DNA of 10,037 bases from JBARCX01 sp049794535 (GTDB taxonomy: Bacteria > Pseudomonadota > Gammaproteobacteria > Xanthomonadales > Rhodanobacteraceae): the NCBI GenBank assembly GCA_049794535.1, contig JBARCX010000031.1, positions 1 through 10,037 on the forward strand. The letters are read 5' to 3'. Shown here one piece after another: positions 1 to 8,818 of this stretch; positions within the stretch are counted from its first letter, which is position 1; each line of letters starts with the position of its first letter. Made by a program: the position numbers and the translations under genes. A model generated the notes under the pieces. It was not told the origin of the DNA. It ran no database searches and saw nothing but the letters and a program-made list of their open reading frames with translations.

Positions 1-2066
1 CCATTGGCATCGATGCCCGTGTAGGTAAAGTATTCGCGGGTGTAAAGCGAGGTACCTGCAGAACGCAGTGCCACGCTGGTAGGCAAGGCGAGATAGTAAC
101 GGCCCGCATTACCATAGACTTTGAAGCTGGAATCACCATTAACGTCCCAACTGAAGCCTACTCGCGGCGCCCACTGGGGAGAAGTCAGGCGCAGATACGG
201 CTGGCCCGCTGCGTTGTAGTTGGTGAACTGGTCATTGCGCAAGCCCAACTTCACCAACCAGCGGTCATTAATCTGCCAGCTATCCTCAATGTACTGCGCG
301 CGCTGCGCGACACGAACCGTCGCGTTGTCGTGGTATTTGTACTTGGCGACGTAATAGCCGTCCGCGCCGCCCGCATAGCCACTGGTGGGTGCTACCCATG
401 GAGAGTTGTGCCAATCAGCGCCTGGCTGCGCGGTACCTGGGCCACCCATGATGTACGTGTTCGCCAGCGGATCGCCGCTGCTGTCCGCCATCTGGTTATA
501 TTCCCACCCATAGCCTGCGCCGCCGGCTGGGAACATCGTGCCGCCATCGATGTTTTTCACGTCTTGGTTATCGATACCCGCGGTGAGGGTGTGATCTCCC
601 AGCTTGTAACTCACATCGAAGCGCAGGTTGCTGTTGGTCGAACGATGGCCCGGGATATTGATCGTCGAGACCGTCTGATTATTGGTAATAACCTTACCGC
701 CCGTCAGATCCGGATTCTGCTCGTTCGGAGTGAACAGGTACGGGTTGGTCGGATCATATCCTGGCGTATTGCTATACCAGGTACCGTCCATCTTGCCGTA
801 CAGAACGCTTACGGTCAGATCGTCGGTGATGTAGCTCGTGAATTTAGCCGTGTAGAGATCTGCACCGTTCTTGGTGTGTGTGTCATAGCTGTTGAACCCG
901 CCTTCCTTACCAGTAGCGTAGCTATATTTGTTCAACGTGCCCTGATAGGACGACTTGTTCGAGGCGCTGGTCAGCTCAAAGATGTTGCTGTCCGTGATAT
1001 TCCAATCCAGCTTGGTGTACCACTTTGGATTATCAAAGCGCTCATGCGTCACATAGGGCAAGGTGTTGTTGCCGGTCACCTGACCTTGCTGACGCTGGCC
1101 TTCCAATGCAGCGAAGAAGAACAGCTTGTCTTTAATAAGCGGACCGCCAACGTAGGCGTCCACGGTCGTTGTCCAGAGCTTGTTGTCTTTCCGGTACTGG
1201 CGGATCTTGCCCTGCGTGCCGTCTCTGTTGACGTAGTAATAGTTCTTCGGATCGCTCTGCAAATCCGTGGGGGTCCAAAGAATCTGAGCACCGAAATGCC
1301 ATTCGTTGGTACCGCGCTTGCCGATCTGGCTGATCACGCCACCATCTGAGCGACCGTAAGCTGCGCCGTAACCACCGCTCATGATTTCCTGCTGATCGAT
1401 CGCTCCATACGGCAACGTGATCCCGCCAAAGCCACTGAGCGGATCGGTCGTATTGAACCCGTTGATGTAGTAAGCGTTCTCGGTTACCGACGAGCCGCCA
1501 AACGAAACCACCGAACCACCGGTCGGATTGGTGAAGTAGCCACTTCCCTGAACCACGCCCGGAGCAAGCAGCGCAATCGCTTCTGCACTGCGCGCCAACG
1601 GCAGGCGTGCCAATTGCTCTGCCGTGATGACGGTGCGCGAGTCAACACCGGACACGTCGATGGCCGGAAGCGCATTGGCAGTTACGGTAACCGCCGAAAG
1701 GTTCTGCGTGTTCGCCGTACCGGCTGCCGCCGCAAAGGAAACCTCAGTGCCCGAGCCCACACGCAAGGTGACATTTGAGCGCGAATCCACGGTCTGACCG
1801 TTATGCATCAAGGTCACGGTGTAGCTGCCCACTGGCAAGGAGCCAGCTCCGTAGCGACCAGTGGCGTCCACCGGGATCTCTCGACTGAAGCCCGAGGCAT
1901 TCTTGATGACGACAGACTCGCCGCTGCCGGCCGGAACCTGCCCGAAAATGCTGCCGGTGGTTGCCTGACCGTAAGCCAGCCCTGTGAACCCCAACCCCAG
2001 CCCCAACGCCAGCGTAAGGGCCGTTTGGCGTGGCAAGGCACCACGCAATATGTAGCGCTTATTCAT
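1..2066 (-). CDS. Oar-like TonB-dependent outer-membrane receptor, N-terminal part (C-terminus outside window)
   Basis: Reading the minus strand from the ATG at 2066 gives 688 codons with no stop before the window edge, so the gene is intact here but partial. Residues 1-33 form a signal peptide: basic start MNKR, hydrophobic run LTLALGLGLGFTGL, likely cut after AYG. Residues 34-115 resemble a carboxypeptidase-regulatory-like beta domain (GSIFGQV, TGRYGAGSLPVGSYTVTL). LSAVTVTA at 123-130 looks like a TonB box. Residues 140-250 read as the plug (RTVITAEQLARLP, IALLAPGVV, YYINGFNTTDP, YGAAYGRSDGGVI). After that come aromatic beta-barrel strands such as GGPLIKDKLFFFAALEGQR and PRVGFSWDVNGDSSFKVYGN. 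This order is that of the Oar/TonB receptor family, usually about 1000 residues, so roughly a third is missing. The family imports large substrates with TonB energy; the substrate here cannot be read from the sequence. GGGGAG at 2082-2077, ten bases before the ATG, supports the start. The gene is divergent from the HTH regulator at 2409. Confidence 0.93.
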   Translation of the reverse strand, partial: MNKRYILRGALPRQTALTLALGLGLGFTGLAYGQATTGSIFGQVPAGSGESVVIKNASGFSREIPVDATGRYGAGSLPVGSYTVTLMHNGQTVDSRSNVTLRVGSGTEVSFAAAAGTANTQNLSAVTVTANALPAIDVSGVDSRTVITAEQLARLPLARSAEAIALLAPGVVQGSGYFTNPTGGSVVSFGGSSVTENAYYINGFNTTDPLSGFGGITLPYGAIDQQEIMSGGYGAAYGRSDGGVISQIGKRGTNEWHFGAQILWTPTDLQSDPKNYYYVNRDGTQGKIRQYRKDNKLWTTTVDAYVGGPLIKDKLFFFAALEGQRQQGQVTGNNTLPYVTHERFDNPKWYTKLDWNITDSNIFELTSASNKSSYQGTLNKYSYATGKEGGFNSYDTHTKNGADLYTAKFTSYITDDLTVSVLYGKMDGTWYSNTPGYDPTNPYLFTPNEQNPDLTGGKVITNNQTVSTINIPGHRSTNSNLRFDVSYKLGDHTLTAGIDNQDVKNIDGGTMFPAGGAGYGWEYNQMADSSGDPLANTYIMGGPGTAQPGADWHNSPWVAPTSGYAGGADGYYVAKYKYHDNATVRVAQRAQYIEDSWQINDRWLVKLGLRNDQFTNYNAAGQPYLRLTSPQWAPRVGFSWDVNGDSSFKVYGNAGRYYLALPTSVALRSAGTSLYTREYFTYTGIDAN

Positions 2067-2283
2067 CACAACTTATCTCCCCATGAGTCATCCCGGTGCC
2101 CCGGAACTGTAAATTTCTTTATGAATTAGCAGCTTGCAGAGAACCCCTTCTCTCGCCCCCCGCATCTTCTTGCTCATCCCATGTTTCTTCGTGTCAACCG
2201 CAAGCTCAGTGCCGCGTTCGACCGTAGTAAGACGCCGTCCAGACAGCACTTCGATCGAAAAAAGATACGAAGAAATAGGAATA

Positions 2284-2328
2284 TTACGAAACTATAGTAA
2301 GAAATTACTTAGGTCAACGATTTCGTAA
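2284..2328. promoter_or_regulatory. Nested inverted repeats, candidate operator or structured leader
   Basis: TTACGAAA at 2284-2291 is matched by its exact reverse complement TTTCGTAA at 2321-2328. Between them lie the palindrome ACTATAGT (2291-2298) and a second inverted repeat, AGTAA-GAAA-TTACT (2296-2309). The arrangement could be a binding site for a dimeric regulator such as the adjacent HTH protein, or an RNA hairpin if transcribed. The repeats are read directly from the bases. The function is inference. Confidence 0.45.
2293..2319 (-). promoter_or_regulatory. Candidate sigma-70 promoter for the TonB-dependent receptor
   Basis: On the minus strand TTGACC (2319-2314) is followed, after a 15-base spacer, by TATAGT (2298-2293). 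These match the -35 and -10 consensus at five of six positions each, but the spacer is shorter than the usual 16-18. It overlaps the nested inverted repeats, which would suit operator control. It would give a leader of about 220 bases. A perfect -35 TTGACA also occurs nearer the gene at 2197-2192, but I see no good -10 after it. Confidence 0.3.
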
Positions 2329-2408
2329 CTTCTTGTGCGCGCCTGTTTCGCAAAGACAAGATCAAGCTTTAAACCAACCCATCCAGCCAACATCAGCGGA
2401 AATCTGTG

Positions 2409-2978
2409 ATGAACATGCAAAAACACGCGATGCCTGAATCCGCCGCCACCTTTGCGGATCGCATAAAAACACTGATCCAGCGCGTTGGTAGCGTCACGGA
2501 GATCGCACGCATGTGCGGTTTTTCCGAAGGCGTGGTGCGCAGCTGGCGGGACGGCAATACCGATCCCTCACGTGCACGCTGCGTCACGCTCGCGCGCACG
2601 CTGGGCATTTCTCTGGTGTGGTTGGTCGCCGGTGAGGGATCGATCCAGATGGATCCCAATGTCACCACGGTGGATGACCAGACCAGCAGCGAAACCGTGC
2701 AGCCGCAGCGGTTTCGGTCAAAGCTGCATACCGCAGCGACCAGCCTGCAGGCCAGCGGTATGGCAATGGACGCGCAGCGCCTGAATACGGCGTTGAAGAT
2801 CCTGCAATCGGAACTGGATCTAGCCGAGAGCCGGCTCTCGCTGGCGGAGAACGCCGATATGCTGGCTGAGCTTTATGACATCCTCGGGCCGAACGGCACC
2901 GACGTTGATGCCGTTGCGATGGTGGCCTTCAACCACCGCCTGAATCAGCGGATCAAGCACAGCCGGCACGCGGCATGA
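2409..2978 (+). CDS. XRE/CI-type helix-turn-helix transcriptional regulator
   Basis: A 189-residue protein. Residues 14-75 form a lambda-repressor-like DNA-binding domain: FADRIKTLIQRVGS, the helix-turn-helix SVTEIARMCGFSEGVVRSWRDG (28-49), then LARTLGISLVWLVAGEG, the usual end of CI/phage-repressor N-terminal domains. The rest has no LexA/S24 peptidase, cupin or ligand-binding fold that I recognise. Residues 120-155 are Leu/Glu/Ala-rich (LNTALKILQSELDLAESRLSLAENADMLAEL) and probably a helical coiled coil for dimerisation. I take the ATG at 2409 because AGCGGA at 2394-2399 sits nine bases upstream; a GTG directly before it (2406) and ATGs at 2415 and 2430 are alternatives. The gene diverges from the receptor gene and is the obvious candidate to regulate it or itself, but that is inferred from position only. 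No phage genes accompany it. Confidence 0.85.
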   Translation: MNMQKHAMPESAATFADRIKTLIQRVGSVTEIARMCGFSEGVVRSWRDGNTDPSRARCVTLARTLGISLVWLVAGEGSIQMDPNVTTVDDQTSSETVQPQRFRSKLHTAATSLQASGMAMDAQRLNTALKILQSELDLAESRLSLAENADMLAELYDILGPNGTDVDAVAMVAFNHRLNQRIKHSRHAA

Positions 2979-2983
2979 AGGCA

Positions 2984-3008
2984 ACGGCGCCACGATACGT
3001 GGCGCCGT
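2984..3008. terminator. GC-rich hairpin in the convergent gap (possible bidirectional terminator)
   Basis: A perfect 11-base inverted repeat, ACGGCGCCACG at 2984-2994 and CGTGGCGCCGT at 2998-3008, separated by ATA, starts five bases after the stop of the HTH gene. There is no T-run on either side, so it is not a textbook intrinsic terminator. It may stop transcription from both sides weakly or protect mRNA 3' ends. A second, imperfect hairpin (GCCC-C-GTGC / GCAC-CA-GGGC, 3024-3048) lies closer to the glyS stop and also lacks a T-run on either strand. Confidence 0.5.
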
Positions 3009-3055
3009 GATGTGAGCTCAGCGCCCCGTGCTTTTCTTGCACCAGGGCATGATGG

Positions 3056-5221
3056 TCACAGCTTCGCGATATCAGCGATGGCGGTGAATTGCGCTTTGAG
3101 CTGGCCAAGCAGGGCTAGGCGGTTGGCACGCACAATCGGGTTGTCGGCGTTCACCAGTACACCGTCGAAGAAAGCGTCGACCGGAGCCTGCAGTTCGGCA
3201 AGGCGAGCCAGCACTGCGGTGTAGTTTCCTTCACGCAGCGCGGCACGGGTATCTCCGCTGGCTGCGGCCAATGCTGCGGCCAATGCGTGCTCGACCGGAG
3301 CCTCGAAATGGGCAGGATCGACGGCCTGGCCGACAGCCGGCGCACCTGTATCTTCTGCCTGTTTGCGCAGAATATTGGCGACACGTTTGTTCGCCGCCGC
3401 CAGACTCGCGGCCTGGGGCCGCTGACTGAATTCAGCCACCGCACGCAGGCGACGGTCGAAGTCGTACAAGCTAGAGGGCGATACGGCCAGTACGGCCTCG
3501 AATTGCTCGCTGCCAAAGCCAAGTTCGGCGTAGTAGCCACGTAGACGATCGAACACGAAATCATTGAGCTCGTCGACCAAGGTAGCTCGGCGCTTGCCGA
3601 CATCCAGTGTTACTGGCTGGCCATCCTTACCCGGTTTACCCTGATCAGACTTACTTAGGCCCGCCATGAGTGCTGCTTCGGGCAGCAGCTCGAGCGCTTC
3701 GATGAAAAGGGCTCTCAGATCCAGATTGAGCTTGCCTTCGACCAGCGTACGAGCCAAGCCCAATGCCGCGCGGCGCAAGGCAAACGGATCCTTGTTGCCA
3801 CTAGGTTTCATACCTACGGCGAAGATACCGGCCAGCGTGTCGAACCGCTCGGCTACGGCAAGCACCTGGCCAACTTTGCCCGCCGCAATCGCATCGCCAG
3901 CGAAGCGCGGCTGATAGTAGCTGTCGAGTGCCGCAGCAACATCCGCGGCTTCACCATGATGCTGTGCGTAGTAGCGCCCCATGACACCTTGTAGCTCGGG
4001 GAACTCGCCAACCATGCGGGTTAGCAGATCGCATTTACTCAAGCTGGCAGCGCGGGTTGCTGCACCAGCATCAACGCCGACACGGCTGGCGATGATGCGC
4101 GCTAGCTCGGCAACGCGCACACTCTTGTCCCACAGGCTACCCAATGCCTGCTGGTAGGTGACGCTCTTCAGTTGTTCCAGATAGTCCGCCAGAGGCGTCT
4201 TGAGGTCTTCGTCCCAAAAGAATTTGGCATCGGCGAAGCGTGGCCGGATCACCCGCTCGTAGCCCTTGCGGATTTCGGCTGGATCCTTGCTCTCGATGTT
4301 GGCGATGCCGATGAAGTGCTCGGTCAACATGCCCGATGCATCAAATACCGGCACGAATTTCTGGTTGGTCTCCATGGTGGTGACCAGCGCTTCTGGCGGT
4401 ACAGCGAGAAATTCGCGCTCGAAGGTGCAGGCGATCGCCGCCGGCCATTCGGTGAGATTGGCAATTTCGTTCAACAGTGCATCGTCGAGTCGCGGCACAC
4501 CGCTGGTCCGCAAAGCGGTACGGGCGATCTCGTCGCGGATGCGCTGACGGCGCTCAGCAGGATCCGCCAGTACCTTCGCCGCTCGCATGGCATCAAGCCA
4601 GCTATCGGCATCAATGATGTGCATAAGCTGCGGATGCATGAAGCGATGGCCGCGCGATTTACGGCCACTCTTGAGTCCCAACATCTCACCATCGACGATG
4701 TCGGCACCATGCAGCATCACCAGCCAATGGGCCGGTCGCACAAACGAGTAATCATGATTGGCCCAGCGCATCGGGCGCGGGATCGGCAAGCCCTTCAATG
4801 CTTCCTCGACGATTTCCGGCAGCAATGCCGCCACCGGCTGACCCGGCTTCACTGCGCGAAACACGAACCATGCGCCCTTGTCGGTCTCCAGCTTTTCCAG
4901 CTGCTCGACGGTGACGCCGCACGACTGAGCAAAACCCTGCAGCGCTTTACTTGGTTGGCCCTCGGCATCCAGCGCAGCATTCACAGCTGGACCGCGACGC
5001 TCAATGGTCTGCTCCGGCTGCGCTTTCGCCACGGCTGGGATGTGCACCGCCAAGCGACGCGGCGTGGCATAGGCTTTCGCCTGATCCAGTGCTGCGTCGA
5101 TGCCGCGTTTGGCCAAGCCCTCGCAAATACCACGTAGAAAAGAGGCTGAAAGCTCATCCAGTGCCTTCGGCGGCAGCTCTTCCGTGCCCAGCTCAATCAA
5201 CAATGATTTGGCGGCGCTCAT
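3056..5221 (-). CDS. glyS: Glycine--tRNA ligase beta subunit
   Basis: This 721-residue protein is the beta chain of the alpha2/beta2 glycyl-tRNA synthetase, which charges tRNA-Gly with glycine in the cytoplasm. Length is normal for the family (about 690-720). Family signatures are LLIELGTEELPPKAL at 7-21, ATPRRLAVHIPAV at 52-64, METNQKFVPVFD at 283-294, GNKDPFALRRAALG at 475-488 and VANILRK at 614-620. The C-terminal anticodon-binding DALR-type region is near 580-715, including FFDGVLVNADNPIVRANR. A Gly/Lys-rich hydrophilic loop lies at about 521-545. The ATG at 5221 overlaps the glyQ stop (ATGA, 5221-5218), and GGGGAG at 5235-5230, inside glyQ, is its ribosome site eight bases upstream. Translation is therefore probably coupled to glyQ. 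No frameshift or missing segment is seen. Confidence 0.98.
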   Translation of the reverse strand: MSAAKSLLIELGTEELPPKALDELSASFLRGICEGLAKRGIDAALDQAKAYATPRRLAVHIPAVAKAQPEQTIERRGPAVNAALDAEGQPSKALQGFAQSCGVTVEQLEKLETDKGAWFVFRAVKPGQPVAALLPEIVEEALKGLPIPRPMRWANHDYSFVRPAHWLVMLHGADIVDGEMLGLKSGRKSRGHRFMHPQLMHIIDADSWLDAMRAAKVLADPAERRQRIRDEIARTALRTSGVPRLDDALLNEIANLTEWPAAIACTFEREFLAVPPEALVTTMETNQKFVPVFDASGMLTEHFIGIANIESKDPAEIRKGYERVIRPRFADAKFFWDEDLKTPLADYLEQLKSVTYQQALGSLWDKSVRVAELARIIASRVGVDAGAATRAASLSKCDLLTRMVGEFPELQGVMGRYYAQHHGEAADVAAALDSYYQPRFAGDAIAAGKVGQVLAVAERFDTLAGIFAVGMKPSGNKDPFALRRAALGLARTLVEGKLNLDLRALFIEALELLPEAALMAGLSKSDQGKPGKDGQPVTLDVGKRRATLVDELNDFVFDRLRGYYAELGFGSEQFEAVLAVSPSSLYDFDRRLRAVAEFSQRPQAASLAAANKRVANILRKQAEDTGAPAVGQAVDPAHFEAPVEHALAAALAAASGDTRAALREGNYTAVLARLAELQAPVDAFFDGVLVNADNPIVRANRLALLGQLKAQFTAIADIAKL
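3261..3284. repeat. Two tandem copies of a 12-base unit inside glyS
   Basis: GCTGCGGCCAAT occurs at 3261-3272 and again directly at 3273-3284. On the coding (minus) strand it gives a repeated Leu-Ala-Ala-Ala unit (ALAAALAAA, about residues 646-654). It lies in a variable Ala-rich linker before the C-terminal part of GlyS. A multiple of three keeps the frame, so copy number could vary without harm. Confidence 0.7.
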
Positions 5222-6138
5222 GCGGCCTGCTCCCCGCTCTTGGAATGTGTTTTCTTCAGGCCAGGAAAGCCGAGTGCTTCGCGCTGCGCAACATAGGTTT
5301 CGGCGACGCTGCGTGACAGCGTACGCACACGCAGAATGTAACGCTGACGTTCGGTCACGCTAATCGCGCGACGCGCATCCAGCAGGTTGAACGTGTGGCT
5401 GGCCTTCATTACCTGCTCGTAGGCTGGCAATGGCAGGTTCGCGGCAATCAGCTGGTTCGCGGTCGCCTCGCACACATCGAACCAACGCAGCAGCTCAGGC
5501 ACATTTGCGTGCTCGAAGTTATAAGTGCTCTGCTCCACTTCGTTCTGGTGGAACACATCGCCATAGGTGACGGTACCGTACGGCCCCTCGGTCCAGATCA
5601 GATCGTAGACGTTGTCCACATTCTGCAGGTACATCGCCAAGCGTTCGAGGCCATAGGTGATCTCCCCAGTGACCGGTCGGCACTCCAGGCCACCAGCCTG
5701 CTGGAAATAAGTGAACTGAGTCACTTCCATGCCATTCAGCCATACCTCCCAACCGAGACCCCATGCACCTAGTGTGGGCGACTCCCAGTTGTCCTCGACA
5801 AAGCGCAGGTCATGTACAAGTGGATCGAGGCCCAGTTCCTTCAGCGAGCCGATGTAGAGCTCGAGGATATTCTCGGGATTGGGCTTCATCACCACCTGGT
5901 ACTGGTAGTAATGCTGCAGGCGATTCGGGTTCTCGCCGTAGCGACCATCGGTGGGACGACGCGACGGCTGCACATAAGCCGCGGCCCATGGCTCGGGTCC
6001 GAGCGAACGCAAGAAGGTGGCGGGGTGGAATGTGCCGGCGCCCACCTCGGTATCGAGTGGCTGCAACAACACACAACCCTGCGCCGCCCAGTAGCGGTTG
6101 AGGGTCTGTATCACATCCTGGAAGGTGCGCGAGGACAT
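5218..6138 (-). CDS. glyQ: Glycine--tRNA ligase alpha subunit
   Basis: A 306-residue class II aminoacyl-tRNA synthetase alpha chain, which carries the glycine- and ATP-binding catalytic site and pairs with GlyS. The sequence is very conserved: TFQDVIQTLNRYWAAQGC near the start, EVGAGTFHPATFLRSLGPEP (31-50), YVQPSRRPTDGRYGENPNR (55-73, motif 2 region) and GEITYGLERLAMYLQ (158-172, motif 3 region with Arg166). The frame stays open upstream to 6252, but that extension would run into the divergent ATPase gene and does not resemble GlyQ. The ATG at 6138 gives the family's normal N-terminus and length. A GGAAAG lies just upstream, with rather short spacing. The last four bases overlap glyS, so the two form an operon giving equal amounts of both subunits. 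Confidence 0.98.
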   Translation of the reverse strand: MSSRTFQDVIQTLNRYWAAQGCVLLQPLDTEVGAGTFHPATFLRSLGPEPWAAAYVQPSRRPTDGRYGENPNRLQHYYQYQVVMKPNPENILELYIGSLKELGLDPLVHDLRFVEDNWESPTLGAWGLGWEVWLNGMEVTQFTYFQQAGGLECRPVTGEITYGLERLAMYLQNVDNVYDLIWTEGPYGTVTYGDVFHQNEVEQSTYNFEHANVPELLRWFDVCEATANQLIAANLPLPAYEQVMKASHTFNLLDARRAISVTERQRYILRVRTLSRSVAETYVAQREALGFPGLKKTHSKSGEQAA

Positions 6139-6146
6139 GGCTTTCC

Positions 6147-6176
6147 GTGACCTTGGGTAAAGCGCGTTAGTATAGC
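6147..6176 (+). promoter_or_regulatory. Candidate promoter for the secretion ATPase
   Basis: GTGACC (6147-6152) and TATAGC (6171-6176), spaced by 18 bases, each match four of six consensus positions. The -10 overlaps the opposite-strand -10 proposed for glyQS, so RNA polymerase could occupy only one at a time if both are real. This rests on consensus matching alone. Confidence 0.25.
6169..6174 (-). promoter_or_regulatory. Candidate -10 element for glyQS
   Basis: TATACT on the minus strand (6174-6169) matches the sigma-70 -10 consensus at five of six positions and lies 31 bases upstream of the glyQ ATG. I see no convincing -35 at 16-19 bases spacing. Transcription would start near 6162 and give a leader of about 24 bases, leaving no room for a T-box or other riboswitch. 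Confidence 0.4.
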
Positions 6177-6236
6177 CGCAGCTCGCCTGTGCACTGACTT
6201 TCGTCGGCAGCACTGCATCCTGGGGGACCTCACCAC

Positions 6237-8060
<1,824 letters not shown>

Positions 8061-8082
8061 AGACCTCGATCTTCCTATTTTC

Positions 8083-8811
8083 ATGAAATCTGTCCTGATT
8101 ATCCGTACCGGTCGCGCACCGGAAAACATTCGTGCTCGCTATGGCGATTTTCCCCATTGGTTTCGTATCGGCGCAAATCTCGCCCCACAACAACTTCGTA
8201 TCATTGATGTTGCTGCCGGAGAGGCATTGCCCGCACCAGAAGAAGTGGCTGGCGCACTGATTACTGGTTCAGCAGCCATGGTGACTGAGCGGGCCGATTG
8301 GAGTGAACGCACTGCCGGCTGGATTCGCAATGCGATGGACGCAGAGCTACCGCTGTTTGGTGTCTGCTACGGCCATCAATTAATGGCGCATGCACTGGGT
8401 GGCAAAGTGGATTACCTACCCGGTGGTCGCGAGATCGGTACATTACCCATTGAGCTGCTGCCTGCCGCGCATCAGGACCCGCTAGCAGCAACGCTACCTG
8501 CTGTATTTCGCGCCCACACCACGCATGAGCAAAGTGTGCTGGATGCGCCCAAAGGTGCCACTGTGCTGGCGAAATCCACTCGTGATCCGCATCACTTGCT
8601 GCGCTATAGCAAGAACGCTATGAGCGTGCAGTTCCATCCGGAATTCAACGCTGACGTCATGCGTGCCTATATTCAGCGCAAGCACGAGTCGATGCATCGC
8701 GAGGGCTTCGATCCGCGTCACGTCTATCGTCAAGTGGCGGCGACGCCGATTGCTCGCCGACTACTGAAGTCATTCGCACGTCATCACGGGCTGAGCAAAG
8801 GTCTACGCTGA
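8083..8811 (+). CDS. Class I glutamine amidotransferase (GMP synthase-like GATase1 domain)
   Basis: A 242-residue stand-alone GATase1 protein. The oxyanion strand GALITGSAAMV (57-67), nucleophile elbow LFGVCYGHQL with Cys95, and VQFHPEF with His185 and Glu187 give the complete Cys-His-Glu triad that hydrolyses glutamine to release ammonia. There is no fused synthetase domain. Family members of this kind are annotated as GMP-synthase-like amidotransferases, and the acceptor is usually unknown. The 55 residues after the triad (about 188-242) are helical and basic, with HESMHREGFDPRHVYRQV. The ATG at 8083 is 22 bases after the ATPase stop, so co-transcription is likely although the functions do not obviously connect. 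No clear Shine-Dalgarno sequence precedes it. Amidase or gamma-glutamyl peptidase activity (PuuD-like) is possible but less favoured. The stop lies seven bases from the convergent DUF1820 gene. Confidence 0.9.
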   Translation: MKSVLIIRTGRAPENIRARYGDFPHWFRIGANLAPQQLRIIDVAAGEALPAPEEVAGALITGSAAMVTERADWSERTAGWIRNAMDAELPLFGVCYGHQLMAHALGGKVDYLPGGREIGTLPIELLPAAHQDPLAATLPAVFRAHTTHEQSVLDAPKGATVLAKSTRDPHHLLRYSKNAMSVQFHPEFNADVMRAYIQRKHESMHREGFDPRHVYRQVAATPIARRLLKSFARHHGLSKGLR

Positions 8812-8818
8812 AGTCGAT

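Larger units (their letters stand above)
2067..2408. other. Divergent intergenic region between receptor and HTH regulator
   Basis: A 342-base stretch without a credible gene. The receptor-proximal part (about 2067-2240) would be a long 5' leader if the receptor promoter lies in the AT-rich core. The core, about 2251-2330, is roughly 30% G+C by hand count, far below the flanking genes. It holds nested inverted repeats, a 10-base palindrome TTCGATCGAA at 2250-2259 and a partly repeated motif, TACGAAGAAATA at 2266-2277 and TACGAAACTATA at 2285-2296. The start of a 64-codon plus-strand frame at 2134 is a TTG without a ribosome site, and I do not call it a gene. Confidence 0.7.

Noticed and set aside
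330..1349. 339-codon open frame on the plus strand
   Set aside because: It lies antisense to the TonB-dependent receptor, whose frame shows signal peptide, plug and barrel motifs. The plus-strand translation has no family features.
1803..2129. 108-codon plus-strand frame over the receptor start
   Set aside because: Antisense to the receptor signal peptide and N-terminal domain; low-complexity Gln/Pro run reflects the Gly/Leu-rich signal peptide on the other strand.
2134..2328. 64-codon plus-strand frame in the divergent intergenic region, with a short hydrophobic stretch
   Set aside because: It starts at TTG without a ribosome site and runs through the AT-rich regulatory core; nothing supports expression.
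2979..3055. Possible small RNA or attachment site in the hairpin-rich convergent gap
   Set aside because: Only hairpins are visible; there is no promoter, integrase, tRNA end or T-run to support either idea.
4172..5137. 321-codon open frame on the plus strand
   Set aside because: Antisense shadow of glyS; the protein resembles no known family, and glyS is conserved throughout.
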